Positions 26,756 to 35,310 of a stretch of 64,000 nt of DNA are shown here, piece by piece. Source of the stretch: Bacteroidota bacterium (GTDB lineage Bacteria > Bacteroidota > Bacteroidia > Bacteroidales > UBA10428); the NCBI GenBank assembly GCA_016699695.1, contig CP065006.1, positions 2,170,001-2,234,000 on the forward strand, in the 5' to 3' direction. The first letter of the stretch is position 1. Each line of letters starts with the position of its first letter. The translations under genes and the position numbers were made by a program. Below the pieces are notes generated by a model that had not been told where the DNA came from, ran no database searches, and saw only the letters and a list, made by a program, of their open reading frames with translations.

Positions 26756-27982
26756 TTATTCTTTGAACATTAATTTAACCTGTTCAATTCCCTTGCAAAG
26801 ATAATCAATCTCTTCTTTGGTGTTGTAAAATGCCAATGAGGCCCGAATCATTCCATCTACCTGGTAGTGTTGCATAATAGGCTGCGCACAATGTGTTCCG
26901 GTTCTCACTGCAATTCCCATTTTGTCAAAGATCATTCCCGCATCCAACGGGTGAACGCCTTCTATCAAAAAGGAGATAATAGAAGATTTGTCTTTGGCTG
27001 AACCAAATATCTTAATTCCTCCTAACTGGTTGAAGCGCTGGGTGGCATATTTTAAAAGTTCATGCTCGTGAGCCGCAATTGCATCCAAGCCTGTCTTTTG
27101 AATGTATTTTATGGCTTCGGCCAGACCAACAGCTCCAATGTAATTGGTCGTGCCGGCTTCGAATTTGAGTGGGATCTGGTTAAAGCTTGTGGTTTCGAAG
27201 CTTACTTTATCCACCATATCGCCTCCACCCTGGTAGGGGGGCATCTTTTTTAAGTATTCTTCTTTTCCATAAAATACCCCAATGCCTGTGGGTCCATAAA
27301 CTTTGTGTCCCGAAAACACCAGGAAATCGCAATCCAGGCTTTGTACATCGATGGGAATATGTTGCACCGATTGGGCTGCATCGATGCATACCGGCACCCC
27401 TCGTTTGTGAGCCAGTTCGATAATGTCTTTTATTGGATTGATGGTGCCCAATACATTGGAAACATGCGTGAGAGATAGCAGCTTGGTTTTATCAGTAATG
27501 AGAGAATCGATGGTTTCGGTTTGAAGAGTTCCGTCGTTGTTAAAGGGAATTACTTTGAGCAGGGCGTTTTTTCGTGCACACAACATTTGCCAGGGAACAA
27601 TATTGGCATGATGTTCCATTTCTGTTACAAGTATTTCGTCGTGCTCTTGTATGAATTTTTCTCCGAAAGAAAAGGCCAGTAAATTAATTGAACCGGTTGT
27701 GCCGCTGGTAAATATTATTTCATCGCTGCTTCGTGCATGTAAGAAATCACGCACTGTTTCGCGTGCTTTTTCATAATCGTCGGTAGCCTGGCTGCTTAGA
27801 ACGTGCACACCACGATGTATGCTGCTGTTTTTAAGAGTATAATAATCCTGAACAGCCCGGGCGACCTGCACGGGCTTCTGGGTAGTAGCCCCGTTGTCGA
27901 AATAAACGAGCGGTTTACCATGAACTTTTTGTTGCAGTACAGGGAAATCGTCCCTTATTTTTTTTACATCGAACATTAGCAT
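26756..27982 (-). CDS. sufS: SufS cysteine desulfurase
   Basis: A 408-residue PLP enzyme of the group II cysteine desulfurases, which takes sulfur from cysteine for Fe-S cluster assembly. It starts with FDVKKIRDDFPVLQQKVHGK and has YFDNGATTQKP. The PLP lysine sits in FSGHKVYGPTG and the persulfide cysteine in RTGTHCAQPIMQHY. Two Met codons lie at the start; the second (27976) may be the real one. The suf order B-C-D-S-E-T is kept on this strand, with 35 bases to sufD. Confidence 0.95.
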   Translation of the reverse strand: MLMFDVKKIRDDFPVLQQKVHGKPLVYFDNGATTQKPVQVARAVQDYYTLKNSSIHRGVHVLSSQATDDYEKARETVRDFLHARSSDEIIFTSGTTGSINLLAFSFGEKFIQEHDEILVTEMEHHANIVPWQMLCARKNALLKVIPFNNDGTLQTETIDSLITDKTKLLSLTHVSNVLGTINPIKDIIELAHKRGVPVCIDAAQSVQHIPIDVQSLDCDFLVFSGHKVYGPTGIGVFYGKEEYLKKMPPYQGGGDMVDKVSFETTSFNQIPLKFEAGTTNYIGAVGLAEAIKYIQKTGLDAIAAHEHELLKYATQRFNQLGGIKIFGSAKDKSSIISFLIEGVHPLDAGMIFDKMGIAVRTGTHCAQPIMQHYQVDGMIRASLAFYNTKEEIDYLCKGIEQVKLMFKE

Positions 27983-28017
27983 TGTATTATTAAAGCCAGT
28001 TGATTCATTTGAATCTT

Positions 28018-29376
28018 TTAGTTGTAGTTCATTTTGCAGTTTTCGCAGGCACCAAGCTCACCGTTCAGCCTTCTGTCGACCATGTCAATGGAACGCTCCC
28101 GCAAAGCATCGAGTTTGATGGCGCTGATTACTTCATTGGCAAAAGCATACATCAGCAAGTGGCGGGCCTCGTTGTAACCAATTCCCCGGGTGCGCAGGTA
28201 GAAAAGGGCATTCTCATCCATTTGACCAATGGTAGCACCATGACTGCATTTTACATCGTCGTTGTATATCACAAGCTGAGGTTTGGTGTTCATGCGGGCA
28301 TTAGGCGAAATGAGTATGTTGTTATTTCGCTGGTAAGCTTCTGTTTTAATGGCACCTTTGTCAACCATAATTCTGCCGTTGAAAGATCCGGTAGCGTTTG
28401 CATCCAGAATCCCCTTTACTAGCTGAGTACTGGTGCAATGTGGTTTGGCGTGGTGTATGTCTGTAAATGTCGACATGTGCTGGTTTCCATCGGCCAGAAA
28501 AAGCCCGTAGGTGTTGTTGCTTGCATGTTCGCCATCGAGTTTCACATAGATGTTATTCCTTATCATTCCCCCATGAAGCGATAAGGTGTTGCTTGTAACC
28601 TGACTTGCGGCTTCCTGATGTATATAAGTATTTGAGATATGAGACGAATGGCTGTTCTGGTTTTGCATGCGGTTAAACTCAATCCGGGCATTTGGTCCGG
28701 CATATATTTCGGTGAGCGAGTTGGTGATAAAGCTTTTTCCGCAGAGGGTATGATCGCAAAACAACACAGAAACCTGTGAGTTTTCTTCGGCAATTATAAG
28801 GTTTCGCCTGTTAATACGAAGGTTTTTAAAAGAGTACCCCACATTAATAATCTGTATAGGGGTTTCGATGATTTTATTTTTCGGCACATACAGAAAAACA
28901 CCATCCTGGGCAAACATACCACTTAATGCCGTAAGGCTCTCCGAGGAGGTATTGGCATATTTACCATAGTGCTTATCTATTAATTCAGGGTATTTTTTGG
29001 CAGCTTCTGCCAACCCACATAAAATTACCCCTTCCGGAAGATTCACTGCACGGTTGTGTTTGTAGTAAAATCCGTTTAGAACAAGGGCTATGTGCGTGGC
29101 AAGTTCAGGGATATCGCAGTGAAATATATCGTCAAGGTTGGCTTCGAAGTTCATCGGAGCAAGCTCGTAGTCGTATTCCTCACCTATCAGGTATTGTTCG
29201 AGGTTAGTATATTTATAAGCTTCAGTCTTGCGTGTTGGAATTCCCAATTGCTGAAAATTCTTGAAAGCCTGATTGCGATGATGCAACATCAGCGGGGTAT
29301 CCTGAATGCTTATCTCCCGGGTATTGTTCTTATAGAGTTCAATCAGCTCATGCTGAAGGCTTTCTAATTTTGTCAT
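28018..29376 (-). CDS. sufD: SufD, Fe-S scaffold subunit
   Basis: A 452-residue member of the SufB/SufD family with the right-handed beta-helix core. The core segment includes GRIMVDKGAIKTEAYQRNNN and the C-terminal DDVKCSHGATIGQMDENALF, where the conserved Cys and His lie. SufD pairs with SufB on the SufC ATPase dimer. It lies 20 bases after sufC in the suf operon. Confidence 0.93.
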   Translation of the reverse strand: MTKLESLQHELIELYKNNTREISIQDTPLMLHHRNQAFKNFQQLGIPTRKTEAYKYTNLEQYLIGEEYDYELAPMNFEANLDDIFHCDIPELATHIALVLNGFYYKHNRAVNLPEGVILCGLAEAAKKYPELIDKHYGKYANTSSESLTALSGMFAQDGVFLYVPKNKIIETPIQIINVGYSFKNLRINRRNLIIAEENSQVSVLFCDHTLCGKSFITNSLTEIYAGPNARIEFNRMQNQNSHSSHISNTYIHQEAASQVTSNTLSLHGGMIRNNIYVKLDGEHASNNTYGLFLADGNQHMSTFTDIHHAKPHCTSTQLVKGILDANATGSFNGRIMVDKGAIKTEAYQRNNNILISPNARMNTKPQLVIYNDDVKCSHGATIGQMDENALFYLRTRGIGYNEARHLLMYAFANEVISAIKLDALRERSIDMVDRRLNGELGACENCKMNYN

Positions 29377-29396
29377 GAGTCGGTGTTTTAAAGAGT

Positions 29397-30140
29397 TTAT
29401 TGCTCTTTGATCCAGTCATATCCTTTTTCTTCGAGTTCGAGTGCCAACTCTTTGCCGCTCGATTTTACTATTTTCCCTTTGTAGAGAATATGCACAAAAT
29501 CGGGTACAATGTATTCGAGCAAGCGTTGGTAGTGCGTAATTACAATGGTCGCGTTTTCCTTTGAACGAAGCTTGTTTACTCCACTGGCAACTATTCTCAG
29601 GGCATCGATATCAAGTCCTGAATCAGTTTCGTCGAGTATCGCCAGTTTTGGATTGAGCATGGCCATCTGAAATATTTCATTTCGTTTTTTCTCTCCTCCA
29701 GAAAAGCCTTCGTTTACCGATCGGTTTGTGAGGTTTGAAGTAATTTCTACCACTTCTTTCTTTTCGCGCATGAGTTTCAGAAAATCAGTGGCAGATAGGG
29801 GTTCGAGGTTGTGGTATTTTCTTTGCTCGTTAATGGCTGTTTTCATGAAATTCACCATCGAAACTCCAGGTATTTCAACCGGGTACTGAAAGCCCAGGAA
29901 AAGTCCAAAGCGGGCCCGATCTTCAGGGGCCATATCCAACAGGTCTTTTCCCATAAATTCAACGCTACCCTGGGTTACCTCAAAAATTTCACGTCCGGCA
30001 AGTACGGCAGCCAGCGTACTTTTTCCCGATCCATTGGGACCCATAATGGCATGCACTTCGCCGGCTTTTACCTCCAAATCAATTCCTTTCAGGATTTCTT
30101 TTCCTTCGATGGAGGCATGTAAGTTATTTATCTTAAGCAT
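29397..30140 (-). CDS. sufC: SufC ATPase of the Fe-S assembly complex
   Basis: A 247-residue ABC-type ATPase. Walker A is GPNGSGKSTL, the signature is FSGGEKKRNEIFQMAML, Walker B is LAILDETDSGLDIDALR and the H-loop is VITHYQRLL. The SGGEKKRNE signature is specific to SufC. It drives conformational change in SufBD and is soluble, not a transporter. It lies 34 bases after sufB. Confidence 0.97.
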   Translation of the reverse strand: MLKINNLHASIEGKEILKGIDLEVKAGEVHAIMGPNGSGKSTLAAVLAGREIFEVTQGSVEFMGKDLLDMAPEDRARFGLFLGFQYPVEIPGVSMVNFMKTAINEQRKYHNLEPLSATDFLKLMREKKEVVEITSNLTNRSVNEGFSGGEKKRNEIFQMAMLNPKLAILDETDSGLDIDALRIVASGVNKLRSKENATIVITHYQRLLEYIVPDFVHILYKGKIVKSSGKELALELEEKGYDWIKEQ

Positions 30141-30174
30141 TGTATAATTGTATTTCTATATTACTAAATTCAGC

Positions 30175-31623
30175 TTATCCCACACTTCCCTCGAGGCTTA
30201 TTTGCAAAAGTTTCTGAGCCTCTACTGCAAATTCCATGGGTAATTTGTTAAGTACTTCTTTGGTATAACCATTTATTATGAGCCCGATTGCATTCTCGGT
30301 ATCTATTCCACGCTGGTTGCAATAGAATATCTGGTCTTCGCCAATTTTCGAGGTGGTAGCTTCATGTTCAATAATGGCAGACTCGTTGTCGATTTCGAGG
30401 TATGGAAAGGTATGTGCTCCGCATTGATCGCCAAGGAGCAGTGAATCGCATTGTGTGAAATTACGCACTCCTGAGGCATTCTTCATTACTTTCACCAGAC
30501 CGCGATAACTATTTTGGCTTAACCCGGCCGATATGCCTTTCGAGATAATGGTGCTTCTGGAATTCTTTCCAATGTGTATCATCTTGGTGCCGGTATCGGC
30601 CTGCTGATGGTTGTTGGTAACAGCTACCGAATAAAATTCACCAACAGTATTGTCTCCCTTTAATATGCAACTTGGATATTTCCAGGTAATAGCAGAACCT
30701 GTTTCTACCTGGGTCCATGATATTTTTGAGTTATCGCCTTTACAAATTCCGCGCTTGGTTACAAAGTTGTAGATACCTCCCTTGCCGTTTTTGTCGCCAG
30801 GATACCAGTTTTGTACCGTGGAGTATTTTACTTCGGCGTTTTCGTGCGCAATGATCTCTACAATGGCTGCATGAAGCTGGTTTTCGTCACGCTGTGGAGC
30901 GGTGCAGCCTTCGAGGTAGCTTACATAACTATCGTCGTCGGCTACAATGAGTGTTCTTTCGAACTGGCCCGTGTTGGCGGCATTAATTCTGAAATAGGTA
31001 GAAAGCTCCATAGGGCAGCGTACACCTTTTGGTATGTAGCAAAATGATCCGTCGGAGAATACAGCCGAATTAAGTGCAGCAAAATAGTTGTCGGTATAAG
31101 GTACTACCGAACCCATGAATTTTTTCACCAGGTCCGGATGTTCTGCAACCGCTTCGCTGAAAGAGCAAAAGATGATACCCATTTCAGCCAGGGTTTCCCG
31201 GAAAGTGGTCTTTACCGAGACACTGTCCATAACTGCATCTACAGCCACTCCGGCAAGGTGCTTTTGTTCATCAAGCGGAATACCGAGCCGTTTAAAGGTG
31301 TCGAGTAATTCAGGATCTACTTCGTCGAGACTGCTATATTTAGGCCGCTTACGGGGTGCTGCATAATAAATGATATCCTGAAAGTCAATTACAGGTAATT
31401 TTAGGTGTGCCCATTCGGGCATTTTCATTCCTAACCAGTAACGGTAAGCTTTAAGTCGAAATTCCAGCATCCACTCCGGTTCGTTTTTTTTGCCGGAGAT
31501 TAATCGAATAACGTCTTCATTCAGTCCCTTTGGGATGGTTTCTGTTTCGATGTCGGTTACAAATCCATATTTGTAATCGTTCTCAGTTATTTCGGTTATT
31601 ATCCTGTCGTTTTCCGTGCTCAT
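30175..31623 (-). CDS. sufB: SufB, Fe-S scaffold subunit
   Basis: A 482-residue scaffold protein and the first gene of the suf operon. Family blocks are EPEWMLEFRLKAYRYW, CSFSEAVAEHPDLV, YFRINAANTGQFERTLIVAD, YLEGCTAPQRDENQLHAAIVE and, near the C-terminus, FTQCDSLLLGDQCGAHTFPY, which holds the conserved cysteines used in cluster formation. The 5' leader is ~170 bases if the TATCTTTG box is the promoter. Confidence 0.96.
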   Translation of the reverse strand: MSTENDRIITEITENDYKYGFVTDIETETIPKGLNEDVIRLISGKKNEPEWMLEFRLKAYRYWLGMKMPEWAHLKLPVIDFQDIIYYAAPRKRPKYSSLDEVDPELLDTFKRLGIPLDEQKHLAGVAVDAVMDSVSVKTTFRETLAEMGIIFCSFSEAVAEHPDLVKKFMGSVVPYTDNYFAALNSAVFSDGSFCYIPKGVRCPMELSTYFRINAANTGQFERTLIVADDDSYVSYLEGCTAPQRDENQLHAAIVEIIAHENAEVKYSTVQNWYPGDKNGKGGIYNFVTKRGICKGDNSKISWTQVETGSAITWKYPSCILKGDNTVGEFYSVAVTNNHQQADTGTKMIHIGKNSRSTIISKGISAGLSQNSYRGLVKVMKNASGVRNFTQCDSLLLGDQCGAHTFPYLEIDNESAIIEHEATTSKIGEDQIFYCNQRGIDTENAIGLIINGYTKEVLNKLPMEFAVEAQKLLQISLEGSVG

Positions 31624-31770
31624 TGTTCTTCTGCCAATTTATCATTCAGCCTCAATCTATTTCCATGAGGCTATGTGTTCTTTTCTCTTTAATAACAATC
31701 TTTTCTTGCTCTTGTTTAGCGGTTAGAGTCCGATTTTACCTTAGAATTGAGATAATTGATTGTTGTATTC

Positions 31771-31793
31771 TTATTTAGAATTAATCTAAATAA
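31771..31793 (-). promoter_or_regulatory. perfect 9-bp palindrome at the suf promoter
   Basis: TTATTTAGA, five bases, TCTAAATAA. It lies within a few bases of the expected suf transcription start, just downstream of the candidate -7 box, so a bound protein would block transcription. The half-site resembles operators of metal- or iron-responsive repressors in form, but the regulator is unknown. Confidence 0.5.
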
Positions 31794-31796
31794 CGA

Positions 31797-31804
31797 CAAA
31801 GATA
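31797..31804 (-). promoter_or_regulatory. candidate -7 box of the suf operon
   Basis: TATCTTTG on the minus strand matches TAnnTTTG exactly. It sits about 175 bases before sufB and between two palindromic sites. No TTTG is found at 19-21 bases upstream. The intergenic stretch of about 350 bases to thiL otherwise holds only the divergent thiL promoter element. Confidence 0.5.
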
Positions 31805-31816
31805 CTAAATCTTATT

Positions 31817-31835
31817 GAGAATGAATATCAATAAT
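31817..31835. promoter_or_regulatory. Fur-box-like sequence upstream of the suf -7 element
   Basis: The 19 bases starting GAGAATGAATATC agree with the E. coli Fur box at 13 of 19 positions by hand alignment, and contain the inverted pair ATTGA...TCAAT. The site covers the region where the -33 element would be. The match may be by chance in this AT-rich DNA. Confidence 0.35.
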
Positions 31836-31913
31836 GCCAGAAGAAACAAATGCATTGTTATTTTAATAACATCACCCAAACTATCTGCCGCAACCACCTA
31901 AGCGTTTTCTTTC

Positions 31914-31921
31914 TACCTTTG
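31914..31921 (+). promoter_or_regulatory. candidate -7 box of thiL
   Basis: TACCTTTG matches TAnnTTTG exactly, 51 bases before the thiL ATG. No clear -33 element is visible. Confidence 0.45.
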
Positions 31922-31972
31922 CAGGTGTTTAGGCTTCGATGGAGCAATATTTTAATGGATAAACTGAGATAA

Positions 31973-33004
31973 ATGACAGAAAAAGTAAGGGATATTTCTG
32001 AATTAGGTGAGTTTGGACTCATTGATTTGCTTACACAAAACATTGTTTTAAAGCATAGTACCAGTTTAAAGGGAATTGGTGATGATGCTGCTGTGCTGGA
32101 AAGTAGCAATGAAAATCTGGTTGTAACCACAGATATACTTACTGAAGGCATTCATTTCGATTTGGTTTATACACCCCTCAGGCACCTGGGCTACAAGGCA
32201 GTAGTGGTTAATCTTTCTGATGTATATGCCATGAATGCTCAGCCTCAACAGGTATTGGTTTCCATTGCGGTTTCGTCGAAGTTTAAGGTGGATATGATCG
32301 AAGAGCTTTACGATGGAATAAAACTGGCCTGCGAACATTACAAGGTTGATTTGGTGGGTGGAGATACCACAAGTTCTTTAACAGGGCTTACCATCAGTGT
32401 AACTGCCATTGGCAGGGTTGAACCCAATCGGGTGGTGTATCGAAGTGGTGCCAAACCAAATGATTTAGTTTGTGTTTCGGGCGACCTGGGGGCTGCCTAT
32501 ATGGGTTTACAACTACTCGAGCGCGAGAAGCGCATTTTTACCGAAACTAAGTCGGCACAACCTGATTTAACCGGATTTGAATATGTACTTGAACGCCACC
32601 TGAAACCAGAAGCCCGAAAAGACATTATTAATGAAATGCTCCAGCGCAATCTGCAACCAACTTCCATGATTGATATTTCTGATGGTTTGTCTTCGGAGTT
32701 GATGCATCTGTGCAAACAATCGGCGGTGGGTTGCATGGTTTACCTTGATAAAATACCAGTTTCTGACGAAGTTCAAACGGCTGCGGAAGAGTTTAACCTC
32801 GAACCTACTACAATAGCATTAAATGGGGGCGAAGATTATGAACTTTTGTTTACAATCTCCTTAAGTGATTACGAAAAGGTGCAGAATTGGAACAAGGTAT
32901 CGGTTATTGGCCATATTGTATCGCAAGAACAGGGCAAATACCTTGTTGCTTCAGACGGAAGTCTGTTAGAACTAAAAGCCATGGGGTGGAATGGCTTGCA
33001 ATAG
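31973..33004 (+). CDS. thiL: thiamine-monophosphate kinase
   Basis: A 343-residue enzyme that phosphorylates thiamine monophosphate to the active cofactor. The N-terminal ISELGEFGLIDLL and the metal/ATP-binding GIGDDAAVLE and VVTTDILTEGIHFDL are family signatures, as are VNLSDVYAMNAQPQQ, LVGGDTTSS and the C-terminal MIDISDGLSSELMHLCKQS. It is slightly longer than the usual 320 residues. It is monocistronic and convergent with lpxA. Confidence 0.95.
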   Translation: MTEKVRDISELGEFGLIDLLTQNIVLKHSTSLKGIGDDAAVLESSNENLVVTTDILTEGIHFDLVYTPLRHLGYKAVVVNLSDVYAMNAQPQQVLVSIAVSSKFKVDMIEELYDGIKLACEHYKVDLVGGDTTSSLTGLTISVTAIGRVEPNRVVYRSGAKPNDLVCVSGDLGAAYMGLQLLEREKRIFTETKSAQPDLTGFEYVLERHLKPEARKDIINEMLQRNLQPTSMIDISDGLSSELMHLCKQSAVGCMVYLDKIPVSDEVQTAAEEFNLEPTTIALNGGEDYELLFTISLSDYEKVQNWNKVSVIGHIVSQEQGKYLVASDGSLLELKAMGWNGLQ

Positions 33005-33024
33005 GACTTGTTAAATACCCTATA

Positions 33025-33058
33025 TAAAAAAAGGCTGCTTAATCAAGCAGCCCTTTTA
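33025..33058. terminator. terminator shared by lpxA and thiL, overlapping the lpxA stop
   Basis: GGCTGCTT and AAGCAGCC form a perfect 8-bp stem with a 4-base loop. On the minus strand it is followed by seven T, and the last codons and stop of lpxA form part of the stem. On the plus strand the T run is short (TTTT), so it should work best for lpxA. Confidence 0.8.
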
Positions 33059-33815
33059 TGATTCCACGTGGTGAGTTCTTAATAAAAGTAACAATCTCGG
33101 TTTTATAAGTCGAATCAGCAAAGTTTTCCTCGATATGTTTAATGGCATCTGAGGTATTCATTCCTTTCTGATAAATAGTGCGGTAAAACTCTTGAATTTC
33201 GTTTATTTGATCGTTAGTAAAGCCTTTGCGGCGCAGTCCAACCGAATTAAGTCCGGCATAGCTGAGCGGATCGCGACCTGCCAGCACATAAGGAGGCACA
33301 TCTTTTCCCACCTTGCTTACCCCTTGAACAAAAGCGTGTTTACCAATTCTTACAAATTGGTGAACACCAGACATGGCGCTTACAATAGCAAAGTCATCAA
33401 CTTCTACTTCGCCAGCCAGGTTAACACTGTTGCCAATGATTACATTGTTTTTGAGGATACAATCGTGTGCCACATGGGCATAGGCCATGATAAGGCAATT
33501 GTTTCCAACAACAGTTTTATTCTTGGCTGCTGTACCTTTGTTTACAGTTACACATTCGCGAAGGGTTGTGTTATCGCCAATTTCGGCCGTGGTATTTTCT
33601 CCCTGATATTTCAAATCCTGTGGAATGGCAGAGACAACGGCTCCCGGAAAAATCTTACAATTTTTACCGATTCTGGCGCCGTCCATAATTACTGCGGTTG
33701 GACCAATCCAGGTGCCATCACCTATTACAACATCTTTTGCTACGTAGGCAAATGCTTCGATGATGACATTTTCGCCAATTTTGGCTTCGGGATGTACGCT
33801 TGATAATTTATTCAT
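33039..33815 (-). CDS. lpxA: UDP-N-acetylglucosamine acyltransferase
   Basis: A 258-residue hexapeptide-repeat enzyme that adds 3-hydroxyacyl to UDP-GlcNAc, the first step of lipid A synthesis. It starts NKLSSVHPEAKIGENVIIEAF and carries the catalytic-His segment MAYAHVAHDCILKNNVIIGN, then GVHQFVRIGKHAF. The helical C-terminus has LRRKGFTNDQINEIQEFYR. It is the last gene of the HD-lpxD-lpxC/fabZ-lpxA cluster, 26 bases after lpxC/fabZ. Confidence 0.96.
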   Translation of the reverse strand: MNKLSSVHPEAKIGENVIIEAFAYVAKDVVIGDGTWIGPTAVIMDGARIGKNCKIFPGAVVSAIPQDLKYQGENTTAEIGDNTTLRECVTVNKGTAAKNKTVVGNNCLIMAYAHVAHDCILKNNVIIGNSVNLAGEVEVDDFAIVSAMSGVHQFVRIGKHAFVQGVSKVGKDVPPYVLAGRDPLSYAGLNSVGLRRKGFTNDQINEIQEFYRTIYQKGMNTSDAIKHIEENFADSTYKTEIVTFIKNSPRGIIKGLLD

Positions 33816-33841
33816 ATTATAACACTTTGCTTTTCAATCGC

Positions 33842-35236
33842 TTATTCAGGTTTTTTAGCTAGCTGGGCAACAAAATTCCCTTCAACAGCCAGGGTGTCAC
33901 CCACAAAGATTTCTCCATAAGTAAAAGCAACTCCTCTTTTCACAGGGCCAAGTAATTTCATCCGGATGTTTAAAGTATCGCCTGGAACAATTTTATGTTT
34001 GAATTTGATGTTTTCGATTTTAAGAAAATACAAAAGGTATTTTTCCGGATCGGGTACGCCGCTTAGCAATAAAATTCCCCCACATTGAGCCATCGACTCA
34101 ATCTGCAATACACCTGGCATGATCGGTTCGTCGGGATAATGACCTACAAAAAAAGGTTCATTCATGGTCACATTTTTAATACCACAAATGGTATCCTTGT
34201 CCATATAGGTGATTTTATCCACTAACAGGAAAGGCGGACGATGCGGAAGAATTTTTTTTATAGCGATAATATCCAATACCGGTTTGGCATTTTTATCAAA
34301 AGCCGGGGGCAGGGGTTTATGGAGTTCTTGTTTGATTAATTTCAGAACAATTTTGGCCATTTCCGTATTGCCGTGGTGACCTGGCTTACGCGCAATGACT
34401 TTGCCTTTTATTCGAGTACCAATAAGCGAAAGGTCACCTACAACATCAAGCAATTTATGCCTTGCGGGTTCGTTTTGAAAAACCAATTCGGTATTGTTCA
34501 GGTAGCCTTCTGGCCTAACGCTGATATGTGGTTTGTTAAATAAATCGGCCAAACGGTCAAGTTCTTCCTGGCCTATAGCCTTGTCCATAATTACCAGGGC
34601 ATTGTCGAGGTCGCCACCTTTAATCAGGTTATTGGCTGCAAGGAATTCTATTTCGTGCAGAAACACGAATGTTTTACAAGCTGATATCTGATCTTTAAAA
34701 TCAGAGAGCTTGCGCAGAGAGGCATATTGTGGGCCTAGAACTTTTGAGTTGTAATCGATGTGCACATCTATGCTAAAATGATCGTCGGGATAGATGGCAA
34801 TGTCAACGCCTTTGCCGTCGGTATAGGTAATTTTTTCTTTAATCTCGTAGTAAGTGCGTTCTGCTTTTTGTTCCTTCAGCCCTACAGCTTCTATTAATTC
34901 AACATAGGGTTTGGAGCTGCCGTTAAGAATTGGTATTTCGGGACCTGAGACTTCTATGAGGGCATTGTCGATATCCATTCCAAAGAGGGCTGCCAGAAGA
35001 TGTTCGATGGTCATTACCTGTGCTCCGTTTTCCTGCAAGGTTGTTCCCCGGGCGGTACTAACCACATTGGATGCCAGAGCATTAATGACCGGTCTGTTTT
35101 CGAGGTCGGTGCGCACAAACTGGTATCCAAAATCCGGTTCGGCCGGTATAATAGTAACAAGCACATCTACTCCGCTGTGAAGACCTTTACCTGTAATACT
35201 TACTGAATTGGCAATGGTTTTTTGCTTTTCGGACAT
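33842..35236 (-). CDS. lpxC/fabZ: bifunctional LpxC deacetylase / FabZ dehydratase
   Basis: A 464-residue fusion. Residues 1-~300 are LpxC: GKGLHSGVDV, the zinc-site MTIEHLLAALFGMDIDNA, KTFVFLHEIEFL and the second zinc segment EPARHKLLDVVGDLSLIG. Residues ~315-460 are FabZ hot-dog: ILPHRPPFLLVDKI and the active-site GHYPDEPIMPGVLQIESMAQ. LpxC removes the N-acetyl group in lipid A synthesis. FabZ dehydrates 3-hydroxyacyl-ACP, competing for the same acyl pool. This fusion is usual in Bacteroidota and ties the two activities together. Confidence 0.97.
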   Translation of the reverse strand: MSEKQKTIANSVSITGKGLHSGVDVLVTIIPAEPDFGYQFVRTDLENRPVINALASNVVSTARGTTLQENGAQVMTIEHLLAALFGMDIDNALIEVSGPEIPILNGSSKPYVELIEAVGLKEQKAERTYYEIKEKITYTDGKGVDIAIYPDDHFSIDVHIDYNSKVLGPQYASLRKLSDFKDQISACKTFVFLHEIEFLAANNLIKGGDLDNALVIMDKAIGQEELDRLADLFNKPHISVRPEGYLNNTELVFQNEPARHKLLDVVGDLSLIGTRIKGKVIARKPGHHGNTEMAKIVLKLIKQELHKPLPPAFDKNAKPVLDIIAIKKILPHRPPFLLVDKITYMDKDTICGIKNVTMNEPFFVGHYPDEPIMPGVLQIESMAQCGGILLLSGVPDPEKYLLYFLKIENIKFKHKIVPGDTLNIRMKLLGPVKRGVAFTYGEIFVGDTLAVEGNFVAQLAKKPE

Positions 35237-35310
35237 ACAATTCTTTTGATTGTTCCTTTTAATTTTTGCGTGCGCAAGTTATAAAAAACTCTCTAATTAA
35301 CGCAAGGGCC

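Noticed and set aside
33192..33803. 203-codon plus-strand ORF opposite lpxA
   Set aside because: Antisense to hexapeptide repeats of lpxA; long open frames opposite such repeats are common and carry no family motif.
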